NCBI GenBank assembly: GCA_041494885.1
Contig: JBGQBO010000004.1
Coordinates: forward strand, 62,001 to 126,000
Direction of reading: 5' to 3'
Length of the DNA: 64,000 nt
From: JAIQFV01 sp041494885
GTDB lineage: Bacteria; Acidobacteriota; Terriglobia; JAIQFV01
A program made the translations under genes and the position numbers. Below the pieces are notes generated by a model, which was given only the letters and a program-made list of their open reading frames with translations, was not told the DNA's origin and made no database searches. Each line of letters begins with the position of its first letter. The first letter of the stretch is position 1. Positions 46,501-53,994 of this stretch are shown here, piece by piece.

Positions 46501-46606
46501 GACCCTCTTCACGACCCCGGTTGTCTATCTCTACCTCGACCGTCTCCAGTCCTGGGCAAGGCACCTACGGGTACGCCGCACTACTCCCGGCTTGGCTGCA
46601 GAGTAA
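43508..46606 (+). CDS. mdtC: RND multidrug efflux permease, MdtC-like
   Basis: 1032 residues, a paralogue of the preceding gene throughout. Start taken at TTG 43508, with GGGAGAA eight bases upstream; ATG 43526 (MSAPFVRRPVATTLL) would fit other family members but has no ribosome site. Signatures: FVRRPVATTLLTVAILLAGAVAF, GFVVDDAIVVIENISRHLEAG, GIVKKNAILMIDFAIQEER. Three bases separate it from mdtB. Two dissimilar pump subunits behind one adaptor is the hallmark of MdtABC-like systems. Confidence 0.93.
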   Translation: MNISSNMSAPFVRRPVATTLLTVAILLAGAVAFRFLPVAPLPQVDFPTISVNAGLPGASPETMASAVATPLERQFGRIAAVTQMTSSSSLGSTSVTLQFDLNRDINAAARDVQAAINAARGQLPADLPGQPWYRKVNPADAPILLLGLSSENIPRGEVYDAADSILAQKLSQVEGVGQVFVWGGARPAVRVDVNPNQLNAYGISLDQVRSVLFTANANRPKGQLSNQDESWQLNTTDQLFKAREYRPLIVAWKNGAAVRLGEVARVTDSVENTRNAGVSNGKPSVIMPIFRQPGANMIETVDRILGLLPLLQNSISPSIRLGVILDRTTTIRASIKDIELTLLLSIVLVVLVVFAFLRNPWATAIPSIAVPLSLVGTFGVMYLLGYSVDNLSLMALTISTGFVVDDAIVVIENISRHLEAGMKPMEATLQGSREIGFTVISMSTSLIAVFIPILLMGGIVGRLFREFAVTLSVAITVSLLVSLTTTPMLCARFLRHEKGKHGMAYRLAERGFNGLYETYHVGLRWVLRNQPVVLALTILTACISVYLFIIVPKGFFPQQDTGRLTGSIVADQDISFSAITDKMMAFAQIVQNDPAVDTVTASTSSGNTARMFIQLKPLAERKLSADQVIARLRGKLAYVPGATLYLQAVQDVNVGGRGSNSQFQYTLQADTLQDLNYWAPVMLQRLTKIPELRDANSDSQNQGLETRLVVDRDTASRLGVSMSAIDATLNDAFGQRQVSNIYKGLNQYHVVLDAAPEFQKNPEALKFIYVASKTGTLVPLSVFSHYETSYSSLSVNHQGIFPAITLSFNLAPGASLGDAVRDVKEAEREIRLPANVHANFQGTAQAFQDSLSSQPVLILTALAAVYIVLGVLYESYIHPITILSTLPSAGVGALLAIFIFHTDLNVMALIGIILLIGIVKKNAILMIDFAIQEERIRGKPPAEAIYQACLLRFRPIMMTTMAALLGALPLAVGGGTGAELRRPLGLTIVGGLILSQMLTLFTTPVVYLYLDRLQSWARHLRVRRTTPGLAAE

Positions 46607-46652
46607 ACGCCCTCTGGCTCCGCGAGAGGGTTCACCGTGACAACTTCTGGAG

Positions 46653-46671
46653 CGCAGGCGTTCTGCCTGCG
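46653..46671. repeat. REP-like palindrome CGCAGGC/GCCTGCG
   Basis: Perfect 7-bp stem with loop GTTCT in the spacer after mdtC. The GCAGGC core is shared with the repeat block at 1119-1471. The remaining bases between 46607 and 46880 show nothing else. Confidence 0.65.
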
Positions 46672-46880
46672 GCTCTACTCACCCGGCGCCGGTGCGAGAA
46701 CCAACTCACGCTAACTTCACATGAGCCCTTCAGACGACGTGCACCCCCGAGAGCTCAGAGATTTTCGTCGTTGAGAACGGGTGGCCTTTCATTGGCCGCG
46801 GCAGGCAGGCGGTGATAGCCGCCGTTAGCGCATGCTGTCTATTCAATGGTTTTGAGATTTATGGGAATGAAGACAGGTCT

Positions 46881-47451
46881 TCAGGATGCTCGGTTCCTTC
46901 GTGAAGGCCTCTTATGATCCACCTTTTCGATTCTTCGGCGCGAATTCGCCCAATCTTCCCGGAGCAGTGCCCAGCGCTCGTGATCGCGCCAGTGCCCACC
47001 TATTCGAAGGTACCGTGGTGAATAGCCTTCGAGATGGAACCCCAGAGCAATCGCCAAAGAGCGGGATGGAGTGTTTTCCGTCTGAATGTTTGCCTCCACG
47101 CGGTGGAGCTTCAAAATCCCGAAGGCGGCTTTGAGTACGAGCTCAAGGCCCTCCCGCATATCGCCTTGCCTGGTATAGGGGGCACCAATCCAATACCCGA
47201 GATAGGCACTCTTAAAATTCCCTTGAACAATCTGACTCACGTCCACCGCCCCAAGGATGCGAGTGTTCTTTCGGTCACAAAGTGAGGAACGCTACGAAGT
47301 TATCCTTTCGATTGCGTGCCAGGTACTCAGCAAATCTGCGCGCATCAACAGGTGGCGACGACCCGTGCGCCAGGAAGCGCCGGCTGGACCGGACAAGGGA
47401 AGTGAATTCTCTGCGGTCCTCACGAGTCCAGGGTCGGGCACACTGGTCCTG
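46881..47451 (-). pseudogene. RimJ/RimL-like GNAT acetyltransferase, frameshifted
   Basis: Two frames together rebuild one protein. The upstream frame reads RPWTREDRREFTSLVRSS, then VDARRFAEYLARNRKDNFVAFLTL and stops. The downstream frame resumes CDRKNTRILGAVDVSQIVQ and runs through GYWIGAPYTRQGDMREGLELVLKAAFGILKLHRVEANIQ and NTPSRSLAIALGFHLEGYSPRYL to the end. One base is missing near 47275-47284. The 5' end also lacks a start codon and abuts the ABC permease stop. Either a true pseudogene or a sequencing error at one base; the missing start favours decay. Confidence 0.72.
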
Positions 47452-47467
47452 TTACGCACAAGTGCTG

Positions 47468-48286
47468 TCATTGCGAAATGTCTCTTTTCGAAAACAAAAT
47501 GTAGGCAAGCGCAAAACCTGTACTGGCAATTCCGGCGAGAACGATCAGGTTTCTTGCCGGAAGTGGACTGCCCATCAGCAACTCGAACGGGCTGTAATAC
47601 CGGAAGGGAGAGAGCCAGGCAACTGATTCCGCTGGAGGCCAGGCCCGTGCGACATAATCCATTAGAAAGGTAGCCAACGCCAGGAGGCCTGCAAGCGCCC
47701 CGGCGACGCTGCGGCGTCGGGATGCCGAACCGATCGCCATGGCGACCCCGCCCCAACACAGCATGAGAAGGCCGAGATTGATCGCAAGCGAAAGAATCAG
47801 CCCGGAGGCAGGCCAGGCGACATCTTTCGGAGCGAGCATTTGAAGGCCAGCCCACGTGCCGCCCATCATCATGGCGAGCAGCGCGAGAGTGCAAACTCCC
47901 AGCACCAGGATTGACCGCGTGATGATCCAGTGCCGCGCCAGAGGCCGAGCCAGGATTAGATCCATGAAGCCGGTCTCAATCTCGGAGGTCGGCGCGGTGG
48001 AAAGAGCAATGGAGAGTGCGACCAGAGAACCCATCACGGCCAGATGAAAGTATCCGACACAGACCAAGCCGTCGAATGAAAGAAAACTCGTCAGCGAGGG
48101 TCCCAGCATTTCACGCATGAAGGGCGGGATCAGCGCGCCAATCTGCGCAAACGCGTTCGATTTCTGGAGCGACTTCGCGACAACAATCAAAAAGACTTGA
48201 AAAATCGCCAGCAGTGCTCCCATCACCAAAACCAGCGTCCGGGCTCGCTTGAACGAATGGGCCAGCAAGGTTAAGGGACCTCTCAT
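47468..48286 (-). CDS. ABC-2 type exporter permease
   Basis: 272 residues with six hydrophobic helices (for example TLVLVMGALLAIFQVFLIVV, FHLAVMGSLVALSIALS, ITRSILVLGVCTLALLAMMMGG, GLILSLAINLGLLMLCWGGVAM, ARNLIVLAGIASTGFALAYILF). The short TAPTSEIETGFMDLILARPLARH loop is typical of the ABC-2 permeases with bacitracin/antibiotic-type ATPases. Its ATG overlaps the ATPase stop by four bases. Substrate unknown; antibiotic or peptide resistance is a reasonable guess only. Confidence 0.85.
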   Translation of the reverse strand: MRGPLTLLAHSFKRARTLVLVMGALLAIFQVFLIVVAKSLQKSNAFAQIGALIPPFMREMLGPSLTSFLSFDGLVCVGYFHLAVMGSLVALSIALSTAPTSEIETGFMDLILARPLARHWIITRSILVLGVCTLALLAMMMGGTWAGLQMLAPKDVAWPASGLILSLAINLGLLMLCWGGVAMAIGSASRRRSVAGALAGLLALATFLMDYVARAWPPAESVAWLSPFRYYSPFELLMGSPLPARNLIVLAGIASTGFALAYILFSKRDISQ

Positions 48287-49203
48287 GACGTGCCCTCACG
48301 ATAATATTTTATCAGCACGTCCTCGAGCCGCAGCTCTTCAATCTCGATATCCTGGACGGGCAATGTTGTGAGCAATTCGAGGAGCGGGCCGAGCATTCCT
48401 TCAACCCGCAAGCTCCAGTAGCGAGGTGCGATTTCAACTATCTCGTGTCCGGTCGGAAATCCCGGATGAGAATCCATGGGCTCTGAAAAGATCACTCGGA
48501 CACGGCGAGGCGCAAGCTTACGGAGTTCTTCGACCGCTGACGACAACACCAGCTCGCCTTTGCGCAGCAGGGCGACTCGGTCACACACCCTTGCCACCTC
48601 TGAGAGCACATGGGAGGACATGAATACAGTACGTCCGCGCTTCCGCACGTCGGCGAGCATTGCATAGAACGATTCCTGCATCAACGGATCGAGTCCTTCG
48701 GTCGGCTCATCGAGGATCAGCAGCGGGGGATCGCCTTGAAGTGCCTGGATGAGTCCAAGCTTGCGTTTCATGCCGGTGCTGTACTCACGCAACTTGCGGT
48801 GCAAATCGCGACTTGGAAGCTCTAACCGCTCTTGAAGCTCGCCCCGGTACTTAAGGTCCACGGGGTGCCGGCTGAGTCCCGCGAGAAAATCCAGCACTTC
48901 GCGTCCCGTCAAGTGGGAATAAACTCCTAGTTCCCCCGGAAGATATCCAATGAGCGATCGCGCGTTGAGGCCGTCGTTCTGGCAATGGCGGTCGAAGACG
49001 AAGGCGCTGCCGCTTGTAGGCCGGAGCAGGTCGAGCAGAATGCGAATGGTGGTTGTCTTCCCGGCGCCATTCAGGCCGAGGAACCCGAGTATCTCCCCTC
49101 GATTGACTTCAAGATGGAGGTTGCTGACCGCGGTGAGGTTTCCATAGCGTTTGGTTATCCCGCGGATGGAGATGGCTGATTGGGTCGTGTCGGCTGAATT
49201 CAC
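48283..49203 (-). CDS. ABC transporter ATP-binding protein (ABC-2 exporter)
   Basis: 306 residues. Walker A GLNGAGKTTT, Q-loop text IGYLPGELGVYSHLTGREVLDFLAG, signature YSTGMKRKLGLIQAL (with Thr-Gly-Met in place of the common SGGM), Walker B PLLILDEPTEGLDP and the switch His in VFMSSHVLSE. The C-terminal extension (VRVIFSEPMD..., SLRVEGMLGPLLELLTTLPVQDIEIEELRLEDVLIKYYR) is common in DrrA/BcrA-like exporters. Forms a pump with the overlapping permease. Confidence 0.92.
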   Translation of the reverse strand: MNSADTTQSAISIRGITKRYGNLTAVSNLHLEVNRGEILGFLGLNGAGKTTTIRILLDLLRPTSGSAFVFDRHCQNDGLNARSLIGYLPGELGVYSHLTGREVLDFLAGLSRHPVDLKYRGELQERLELPSRDLHRKLREYSTGMKRKLGLIQALQGDPPLLILDEPTEGLDPLMQESFYAMLADVRKRGRTVFMSSHVLSEVARVCDRVALLRKGELVLSSAVEELRKLAPRRVRVIFSEPMDSHPGFPTGHEIVEIAPRYWSLRVEGMLGPLLELLTTLPVQDIEIEELRLEDVLIKYYREGTS

Positions 49204-49299
49204 ACGTGCATTTTAGGGAGAGAACGACTTGCGTGCAAGAAAGTTGATTGAGGATCGCATTTGACCGTTCGGCTTGGCTCAGACCAACTCTACGCACGC

Positions 49300-49659
49300 C
49301 TACGATTTCAGGTCGGTCCCGAAGCGGAGCCTGTTTCCGTCCGGATCTATGACACACATCTCACGCACCCCATAGGAGGTGTCCTGAGGAGGAATCTGGG
49401 GATGGATCCCGCGCTGAACGAATCCTCGATGCCATTCGTCGACATTTAAAACAAACAAATAGGCCGCGCCACCAACCGCGCAGTCTCCGACGTGTTGTGA
49501 AAGGAAGAGGGAGAGCCCGCCTCGAGTGATCTACATGAATCCGGGCAAATCCGGCTCGAAGCGGTGTTCCCAATCAATGTCGAAGCCGAGTCCCTCGACG
49601 TAGAACGACTTACTCTTTTCGTAATCGGTAATGCGCAATGTGGGGAATACGCGCTGCAT
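49300..49659 (-). pseudogene. VOC-family (bleomycin-resistance-like) protein with internal amber stop
   Basis: From ATG 49659 the frame reads MQRVFPTLRITDYEKSKSFYVEG and LGFDIDWEHRFEPDLPGFM, then TAG at 49531-49533, then continues in the same frame ITRGGLSLFLSQHVGDC through RGIHPQIPPQDTSYGVREM and CVIDPDGNRLRFGTDLKS to a TAG at 49300. Relatives have Gln at the stop position (FMQITRGGL), so one C-to-T change in CAG explains it. The rest of the 119-codon gene looks intact, so the change is recent, or this is a sequencing error. Confidence 0.8.
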
Positions 49660-49810
49660 TCTACTGCCTCATCCAGTCAAACAAAAACGCTGAACCCGCT
49701 GCAGACTATCACAAGCACAAAGACTAAAAGGACTAATTAGCCCCTGGAATCTCCTCCGTGGAATGACCCGCCTGAGCGCCTGCACCCAATCTTGTATGGA
49801 GTTGAAACAA

Positions 49811-49855
49811 CTTCAACGGTCTTGTTCTTAGTCAAACTCCAGCCGCTTGTCAGAT
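49811..49855 (-). other. Degenerate attC-like tail at the end of a DinB gene
   Basis: 49837-49853 matches 57543-57559 (inside the attC at 57.5 kb) at 16 of 17 bases, although it encodes the last residues of the DinB protein (DKRLEF). A CTTCAAC near 49811 could be the other end. The second arm is poorly paired. Confidence 0.35.
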
Positions 49856-50310
49856 TGTTCCGCTCCAACCCGACCTTGAACAATGTCCGCTTTGAAGTAA
49901 TTCTCCCCCCGAACTGGAGCTCCCGCGAGTCGACGCAGCAAGGCGATCTGGCCGATGTGTGTGAGGGCGTCCGCGACCGGAGCCTGAAAGAGTCTTTCAG
50001 CGGCACAGTGGAGCGGCGCGCCCGAAGCGAGATAACCGTCGAACTGCTTCAGCCCGGCGAAAAAGCGTGCTATTTCATCGTCCCACGCTCTGGGGGATGA
50101 GTCATGCCAGTGATGCTCCCCCTTGGCAAGCGACAGAGCCCAATCCAGTAGATCGCCAATGTGGGCGAGGATTTCTGCGGGCGTCCGCGTTGTGTCGCCG
50201 ATCCGCAGGGTGGAGAAAGTCACGGGGGCATCGCGCAGGGTTTTCTCTCCGCGATAAGCCAAGGTCGCGACCGTGTGGCGTAACAGCTCAAGTTTCCCGT
50301 TAGGGTCCAT
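49828..50310 (-). CDS. DinB-like protein
   Basis: 160 residues from ATG 50310; GGAAGGAGG lies 12 bases upstream. DinB-type pattern: LLRHTVATLAYRGEKTL, TPAEILAHIGDLLDWALSLA and ADALTHIGQIALLRRLAG with likely metal histidines, then VRGENYFKADI. Similar proteins are annotated only as hypothetical or DinB-like. Its last codons overlap an attC-like sequence, so it is probably the last recognisable cassette of the array. Function unknown. Confidence 0.72.
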   Translation of the reverse strand: MDPNGKLELLRHTVATLAYRGEKTLRDAPVTFSTLRIGDTTRTPAEILAHIGDLLDWALSLAKGEHHWHDSSPRAWDDEIARFFAGLKQFDGYLASGAPLHCAAERLFQAPVADALTHIGQIALLRRLAGAPVRGENYFKADIVQGRVGAEQSDKRLEFD

Positions 50311-50500
50311 ATTCGTTAGACGCCTCCTTCCAGAATGAGGGCGATGCGTTTCCGGATGTGCGGTTCGGTTGATACTGTGTCATTAAATCTCGATATCCGA
50401 TTCTTCGTGGTTCTTGAAGAAATGCCCGGTGGATCTTCGGTTCTAACATTTATCCTGCTTTGCAGCGGACAAGGTAGACGCTGCGCCAAACCTCCCCGGC

Positions 50501-51196
50501 CTACTTGAGCATTTCGGCAACAGCACGTTCAGCATGAATCCTGGTTGTATCCAGGAACGGAATACCTCGATCCTTGACATCCCGCAAGATCAAAGGCAAT
50601 TCCGTTCCGCCCAGGATCAATCCTTGTATCCCGTCGTTCTTCTCCAACCGAAGGATGACGGTCAATAGCTGTTCCCTTGTTTCAGGAAGGAAAACGCCCT
50701 TCACCAATTCACCCATATACTTTTCGTGAATATAGTCTTGCTCATTCAAAGCGGGTACGACCAGGTCGATCCCCTGTCTCGAGAAGACATCCGGATAGAA
50801 TCGGCCTTGCATGGTAATGCGTGTGCCGAAGAGCCCCACTTTTTTCAACCCCAAGGCCTGAGTGGCATCGCAGGCGGCTTCCACAATACTAATCAGCGGG
50901 ACAGGAGATTGTTGTTGAAGATCGTCAAAGACAATATGGGGAGTGTTTGCAGCCAATAAACCGAAATCTGCTCCCGCTTGTGCCAGTTTGTTTATTTCAC
51001 CAAGAAGATATTCTGTTACCTCGGCTAGTTCATTTCCCTCAATCAAATCCAGCATCTTTTTTAAGTCAATGCTGTTAATAAGTATGGGAGGGTAAGTGCC
51101 ATCTGGTTTCTCTTTGCGATATGAGGTCATGATGGACCGGTAATACTCAATAGTTGACTCAGGGCCAATCCCCCCAATAATTCCTATTGTTTTCAT
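50501..51196 (-). CDS. Aspartate/glutamate racemase-family protein lacking both catalytic cysteines
   Basis: 231 residues with the family frame: MKTIGIIGGIGPESTIEYYR opening, LAANTPHIVF at 81-90 and LILGGTELPLIL around 193-204. The two-base racemases use Cys in xCNT and GCTE; here these positions are Ala83 and Gly197. The rest of the fold looks intact (GLFGTRITMQGRFY, PETREQLLTV). It may be an inactive, binding or isomerase-type relative. ATG 51196 has GGGAGAACCC upstream on the minus strand. It sits in the cassette array with no obvious partner. Confidence 0.82.
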   Translation of the reverse strand: MKTIGIIGGIGPESTIEYYRSIMTSYRKEKPDGTYPPILINSIDLKKMLDLIEGNELAEVTEYLLGEINKLAQAGADFGLLAANTPHIVFDDLQQQSPVPLISIVEAACDATQALGLKKVGLFGTRITMQGRFYPDVFSRQGIDLVVPALNEQDYIHEKYMGELVKGVFLPETREQLLTVILRLEKNDGIQGLILGGTELPLILRDVKDRGIPFLDTTRIHAERAVAEMLK

Positions 51197-51279
51197 GCAA
51201 GGGTTCTCCCAACAAAGCCCGGCGATACGCCCGCTGTACGGCTATTCCTTGCAGCGTATGTCGGCGCCAATCATCCCAC

Positions 51280-51372
51280 GAACAACCTTCTGGGCAGATA
51301 CGAGGCTACCATTCCCAATTCTTGGATTTCATCCTCGCCAAAGCTCGCTGACGCAGCACGCCCAGGTTAGAC
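51280..51372 (-). other. Candidate attC site after the DUF5655-like gene
   Basis: The right end GTTAGAC (51366-51372) fits GTTRRRY exactly and lies three bases from a stop codon. CTGGGC (51290-51295) pairs with GCCCAG (51360-51365), and CGAGG pairs with CCTCG further in. The left end GAACAAC is a poor core. Confidence 0.45.
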
Positions 51373-51375
51373 ACC

Positions 51376-51828
51376 TCAAGCTCTCGGAAGGGAGGGATTT
51401 TGCTGACCCACCGCATAGGCTTCCTGCATGAGCTTCCCTATGGCCTTATCAATGTCGGCTGGTTGTCGCAACCGGAGGTGGTGGCCGTAGCCGAGCGGCC
51501 CGAAAGATTCAACTCGGCTGAGGCAGGGATGGTGTGCGCGTCTTTTGAGCCACAGGCTTGCATTCAAGCCTTTATGCCGAACCATCGACCCAGCGAACCG
51601 GACACGTCCCTGAAGAACGATTCGGGTCTTCTGGGCATAAACTGTGACGGGTCCACAGGCCTTGGTCAACTTTACGAAGCGGTCGAATGTTTGCCGGACT
51701 ATCTTGGGTTTCCCCTTGAAGTGATCGGCCAGCGAATATCGTCCGCAGGAATGCCAGAGATTTCTTGTGACAAACCGGTGGCCGCATTTTGGGCATCGCC
51801 AGAGGGGTTTTACCAAACGCTCAACCAT
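51376..51828 (-). CDS. DUF5655-domain-like protein with zinc-ribbon start
   Basis: 150 residues; ATG 51828 is set by GAGG seven bases upstream, although the frame is open to 51942. It starts with a short Cys motif, WRCPKCGHRFVTRNLWHSCGRY (C-x2-C and a later Cys), then SLADHFKGKPKIVRQTFDRFV and CGPVTVYAQKTRIVLQGRVRFAGSMV, and ends with HHLRLRQPADIDKAIGKLMQEAYAVG. This is the DUF5655 pattern common in environmental gene cassettes and resistance islands; no activity is established. Flanked by palindromic sites on both sides. Confidence 0.75.
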   Translation of the reverse strand: MVERLVKPLWRCPKCGHRFVTRNLWHSCGRYSLADHFKGKPKIVRQTFDRFVKLTKACGPVTVYAQKTRIVLQGRVRFAGSMVRHKGLNASLWLKRRAHHPCLSRVESFGPLGYGHHLRLRQPADIDKAIGKLMQEAYAVGQQNPSLPRA

Positions 51829-51849
51829 TCCTATACCTCGCTCCAGTGG

Positions 51850-51910
51850 ACGTAACGTCCAGCGTCCAGGTTTCCGGCGCAAACCCCTCCACGACAACTG
51901 TGTGTTGAGA
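51850..51910 (-). other. attC-like recombination site after the ankyrin gene
   Basis: 61 bp: left ACGTAAC (51850-51856) and right GTTGAGA (51904-51910), each one base off consensus. The inner part folds as CGT..AGGTTT, loop, AAACC.CT..ACG. It lies 12 bp after the ankyrin gene stop and 22 bp before the DUF5655-like start. Confidence 0.55.
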
Positions 51911-51922
51911 CCTCTCATGTTC

Positions 51923-52594
51923 TCAGAAACGCGGTTGCCCAAGCAGGTTGGCCTTCATGGACCGCCTTTCCGGGCGGATGGAAAAGCTGCCGTAACACAG
52001 TTTCCTGAGAATGGAATCCGGGCGAAGATGCCAGCTCGCCCAAGTTAGCGGAGAATCTCCATTCATATCCTTGGCGTCGATGGCTGCACCCGCGTCAAGA
52101 AGAAGTTGAATGGTTTCTTCGTTGCCGAAAGCCGCGGCTCGATGAAGTGGAGTCTCCGCTCTCGTTCTGCAGTCCCGCATGAAGCACCCCGTTTCAGCGG
52201 ACGCCGCTGTCACACGATTCGGCTCCGCGCCATGAGCGAGTAAAACTTTGACGACGAGGTCATGAGCCGAGCGATCGGCTGTGCATATGGCCACGTGCAG
52301 CGGTGTTTCGCCTCTATCCGGCGCAGCTCGATTCACATCAGCGCCCTTTTCAATGAGGAATTGGCAGACTCGCCAATGGCCATGAAACGCCGCGCCGCTA
52401 AGGCCCAGGTCATCGCCGAGCGATTCCAGCGATTCGCCGTTGGCGAGCAGGAATCGTATGGCACTCACATCGGCGTAGTAGGCACACCATTTAATGAGCG
52501 ACACGCCCTCCCTGTCCGTGGAAGTCGCGGCATGACCTTCTGCCAGATATTCGAACACCAGGTCCGTACGCCCATCACGGATTCGCTCAAGCAT
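51923..52594 (-). CDS. Ankyrin-repeat protein
   Basis: 223 residues; ATG 52594 has AGGTGA upstream. About five ankyrin repeats are readable: GVSLIKWCAYYADVSAIRFLLANGESL, LSGAAFHGHWRVCQFLIEKGADVN, GETPLHVAICTADRSAHDLVVKVLLAHGAEPN, AETPLHRAAAFGNEETIQLLLDAGAAID and GDSPLTWASWHLRPDSILRKLCYG. There is no signal peptide, so cytoplasmic protein binding is likely. The partner is unknown. Cassette-borne, between two palindromic sites. Confidence 0.88.
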   Translation of the reverse strand: MLERIRDGRTDLVFEYLAEGHAATSTDREGVSLIKWCAYYADVSAIRFLLANGESLESLGDDLGLSGAAFHGHWRVCQFLIEKGADVNRAAPDRGETPLHVAICTADRSAHDLVVKVLLAHGAEPNRVTAASAETGCFMRDCRTRAETPLHRAAAFGNEETIQLLLDAGAAIDAKDMNGDSPLTWASWHLRPDSILRKLCYGSFSIRPERRSMKANLLGQPRF

Positions 52595-52625
52595 CGGTCA
52601 CCTCATTTCGGGCGGTTGTGTGAAG

Positions 52626-52715
52626 GCCTAACGTCTGGCGCATCACCTGCGAACGGGCAAAGGATAGCGCCCGAGCAACAAAACCTATGCCGGTCCATTC
52701 GTCAGATAGTTGCGC
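52626..52715 (-). other. attC-like recombination site after the RibD/DHFR-like gene
   Basis: 90 bp. Left GCCTAAC (52626-52632) is a perfect core; right GTTGCGC (52709-52715) deviates at one position. Arms pair in blocks AAC/GTT, TCTG/CAGA, CG/CG, AT/AT with single unpaired bases between, an attC-like outline. Confidence 0.55.
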
Positions 52716-52761
52716 ACCTTCTGTGGCCACTTCCTTCTTCAGCGGGTCATTGCCACGGCCA

Positions 52762-53352
52762 TCAGGCGCCGACCTTTTTCGTCGATGAACTCCGGGCGTG
52801 TCGCCTTGACGCCACCTTCGGGCGTTCGCCTTTTCGTTTGACCCGATAAAGCAGGTAGACGCAGCCGTTCTTGAGCACCTTGCTGTTTTTCAGCTGCAAG
52901 TCGACCTGTCGCCGCATGGGTCCGAACATAGGAATGCCCGATCCGAGAAGCACGGGATGAATGTTGAGGCCAATCTCATCGATAAGGCCGGCTTCGAGCA
53001 GAGAGTTGGCCAGGACCCCACCTCCCATGACGCAGACGCCCTTGCCGTTTCCGGCCTTGAGCCTGCGGACGTACTCCACGGCATCGTCCGACACCAGAAC
53101 AAGCTTCGGGTTGGGACTCACCTTTAGTGTACGCGAGAAGACAATATTCTCTACGCCGGGGTAAGAGGATGTGCCACTCTTTCTGGCGACATCATAAGTT
53201 TTGCGGCCCATGATAACTGTGTCAATCGTCTTCCAGAATCTGGCCGTGATGGCACTGACTTCTGATGTCCACTTGAGCCAGTCGACCGCATCGTCGGCCC
53301 GAGCAATGAAGTGGTCGAGACTATTGGCGACCCCAAAAGTTACCTTGCGCAT
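52762..53352 (-). CDS. Dihydrofolate reductase-family (RibD C-terminal domain) protein
   Basis: 196 residues; ATG 53352 with a strong GGAGGAGG upstream. RibD_C/DHFR-like pattern: VTFGVANSLDHFIARADDAVDWLKW, IDTVIMGRKTYDV, GVENIVFSRTL, KGVCVMGGGVLANSLLEAGLIDEIGLNIHPVLLGSGIPMF. NADPH-dependent reduction is expected, but the substrate is unknown. These YyaP/YwjB-like proteins do not replace folate-pathway FolA with certainty. The C-terminus is Arg/Lys-rich. Frequently found as a lone cassette gene. Confidence 0.9.
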   Translation of the reverse strand: MRKVTFGVANSLDHFIARADDAVDWLKWTSEVSAITARFWKTIDTVIMGRKTYDVARKSGTSSYPGVENIVFSRTLKVSPNPKLVLVSDDAVEYVRRLKAGNGKGVCVMGGGVLANSLLEAGLIDEIGLNIHPVLLGSGIPMFGPMRRQVDLQLKNSKVLKNGCVYLLYRVKRKGERPKVASRRHARSSSTKKVGA

Positions 53353-53418
53353 TCAACACCTCCTCCCGCAAAAACGCACCCCCCAGGCAGACTGACAGCC
53401 CACGGTGGAGCGGCCGCT

Positions 53419-53850
53419 CTACTTGGGTTTCGAGTCAGTAAGACGCACATTCTTGACGATCCTGCGGAATATCCAGTGATAACCCTCACAGTCCATAGCC
53501 GCATAGGAGCGATCGCCCCAAAACTTGTCTTCAGGAGGATTGAGTATCGTCGCGCCTGCGGCCTTGGCTTGTGCGTAGTGGCCGTCGACGTCGTCTACAT
53601 AACAGAATAGCTCAATCGAGAGGCCGCCCAGCTCCCGTGGGCTTTGCACGCCCTCATGGGAAGACCCGATGGCGAACAGGGTTTCCCCATTCAACGCAAT
53701 TTCAGAGTAAACGACCTTGCCGCCGGGAGCGAAGCGTCCAGTTTCCTCAAACCCAAAAGCTCGGCAGAGGAACTCAATCGCAGCGGGTGCATCCAGGTAC
53801 GCCAAGCGTGGCATCAAGCGCTGGGTATTCTCAGGGGGACTCATTACCAT
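53419..53850 (-). CDS. VOC-family (PhnB/glyoxalase-like) protein
   Basis: 143 residues from ATG 53850, GAGG nine bases upstream; ATG 53844 is an alternative. MPRLAYLDAPAAIEFLCRAFGFEETGRF opens the first unit; LGGLSIELFCYVDDVDGHYAQAKAAGATILNPPEDKFWGDRSYAAMDCEGYHWIF closes the second. The reaction is unknown. It is preceded by a clear attC-like site (53921-53977), but none lies between it and the RibD-like gene 66 bp downstream, so the two may share one cassette. Confidence 0.88.
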   Translation of the reverse strand: MVMSPPENTQRLMPRLAYLDAPAAIEFLCRAFGFEETGRFAPGGKVVYSEIALNGETLFAIGSSHEGVQSPRELGGLSIELFCYVDDVDGHYAQAKAAGATILNPPEDKFWGDRSYAAMDCEGYHWIFRRIVKNVRLTDSKPK

Positions 53851-53920
53851 GCACGATTACCTCGGAATTCATTAACTAAGGAGGACGAATCTTACCCTTC
53901 CGCCCCCACTATCTTACGCC

Positions 53921-53977
53921 ACCTAACGCTCGGCATCAGCGGCGACTGCGCCCGTCAGCATCAACGGATTGTTGGGC
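53921..53977 (-). other. attC site (57 bp)
   Basis: Left ACCTAAC (53921-53927) and right GTTGGGC (53971-53977) both fit the core consensus exactly. The left core continues CGCTCGGCATCAGC, a wording common in short attC sites. It starts 18 bp past the stop of the DinB gene at 53995. Confidence 0.75.
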
Positions 53978-53994
53978 GGCATGGGCGGTCCGGC

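Noticed and set aside
50314..50320. GTTAGAC as an attC end before the DinB gene
   Set aside because: It fits the core by sequence, but its orientation relative to the gene and the lack of a paired second core argue for chance.
50440..50490. attC site after the racemase gene
   Set aside because: TTCTAAC and GGTAGAC are only about 45 bases apart, deviate from consensus, and pair poorly beyond a small CCTGC/GCAG stem.
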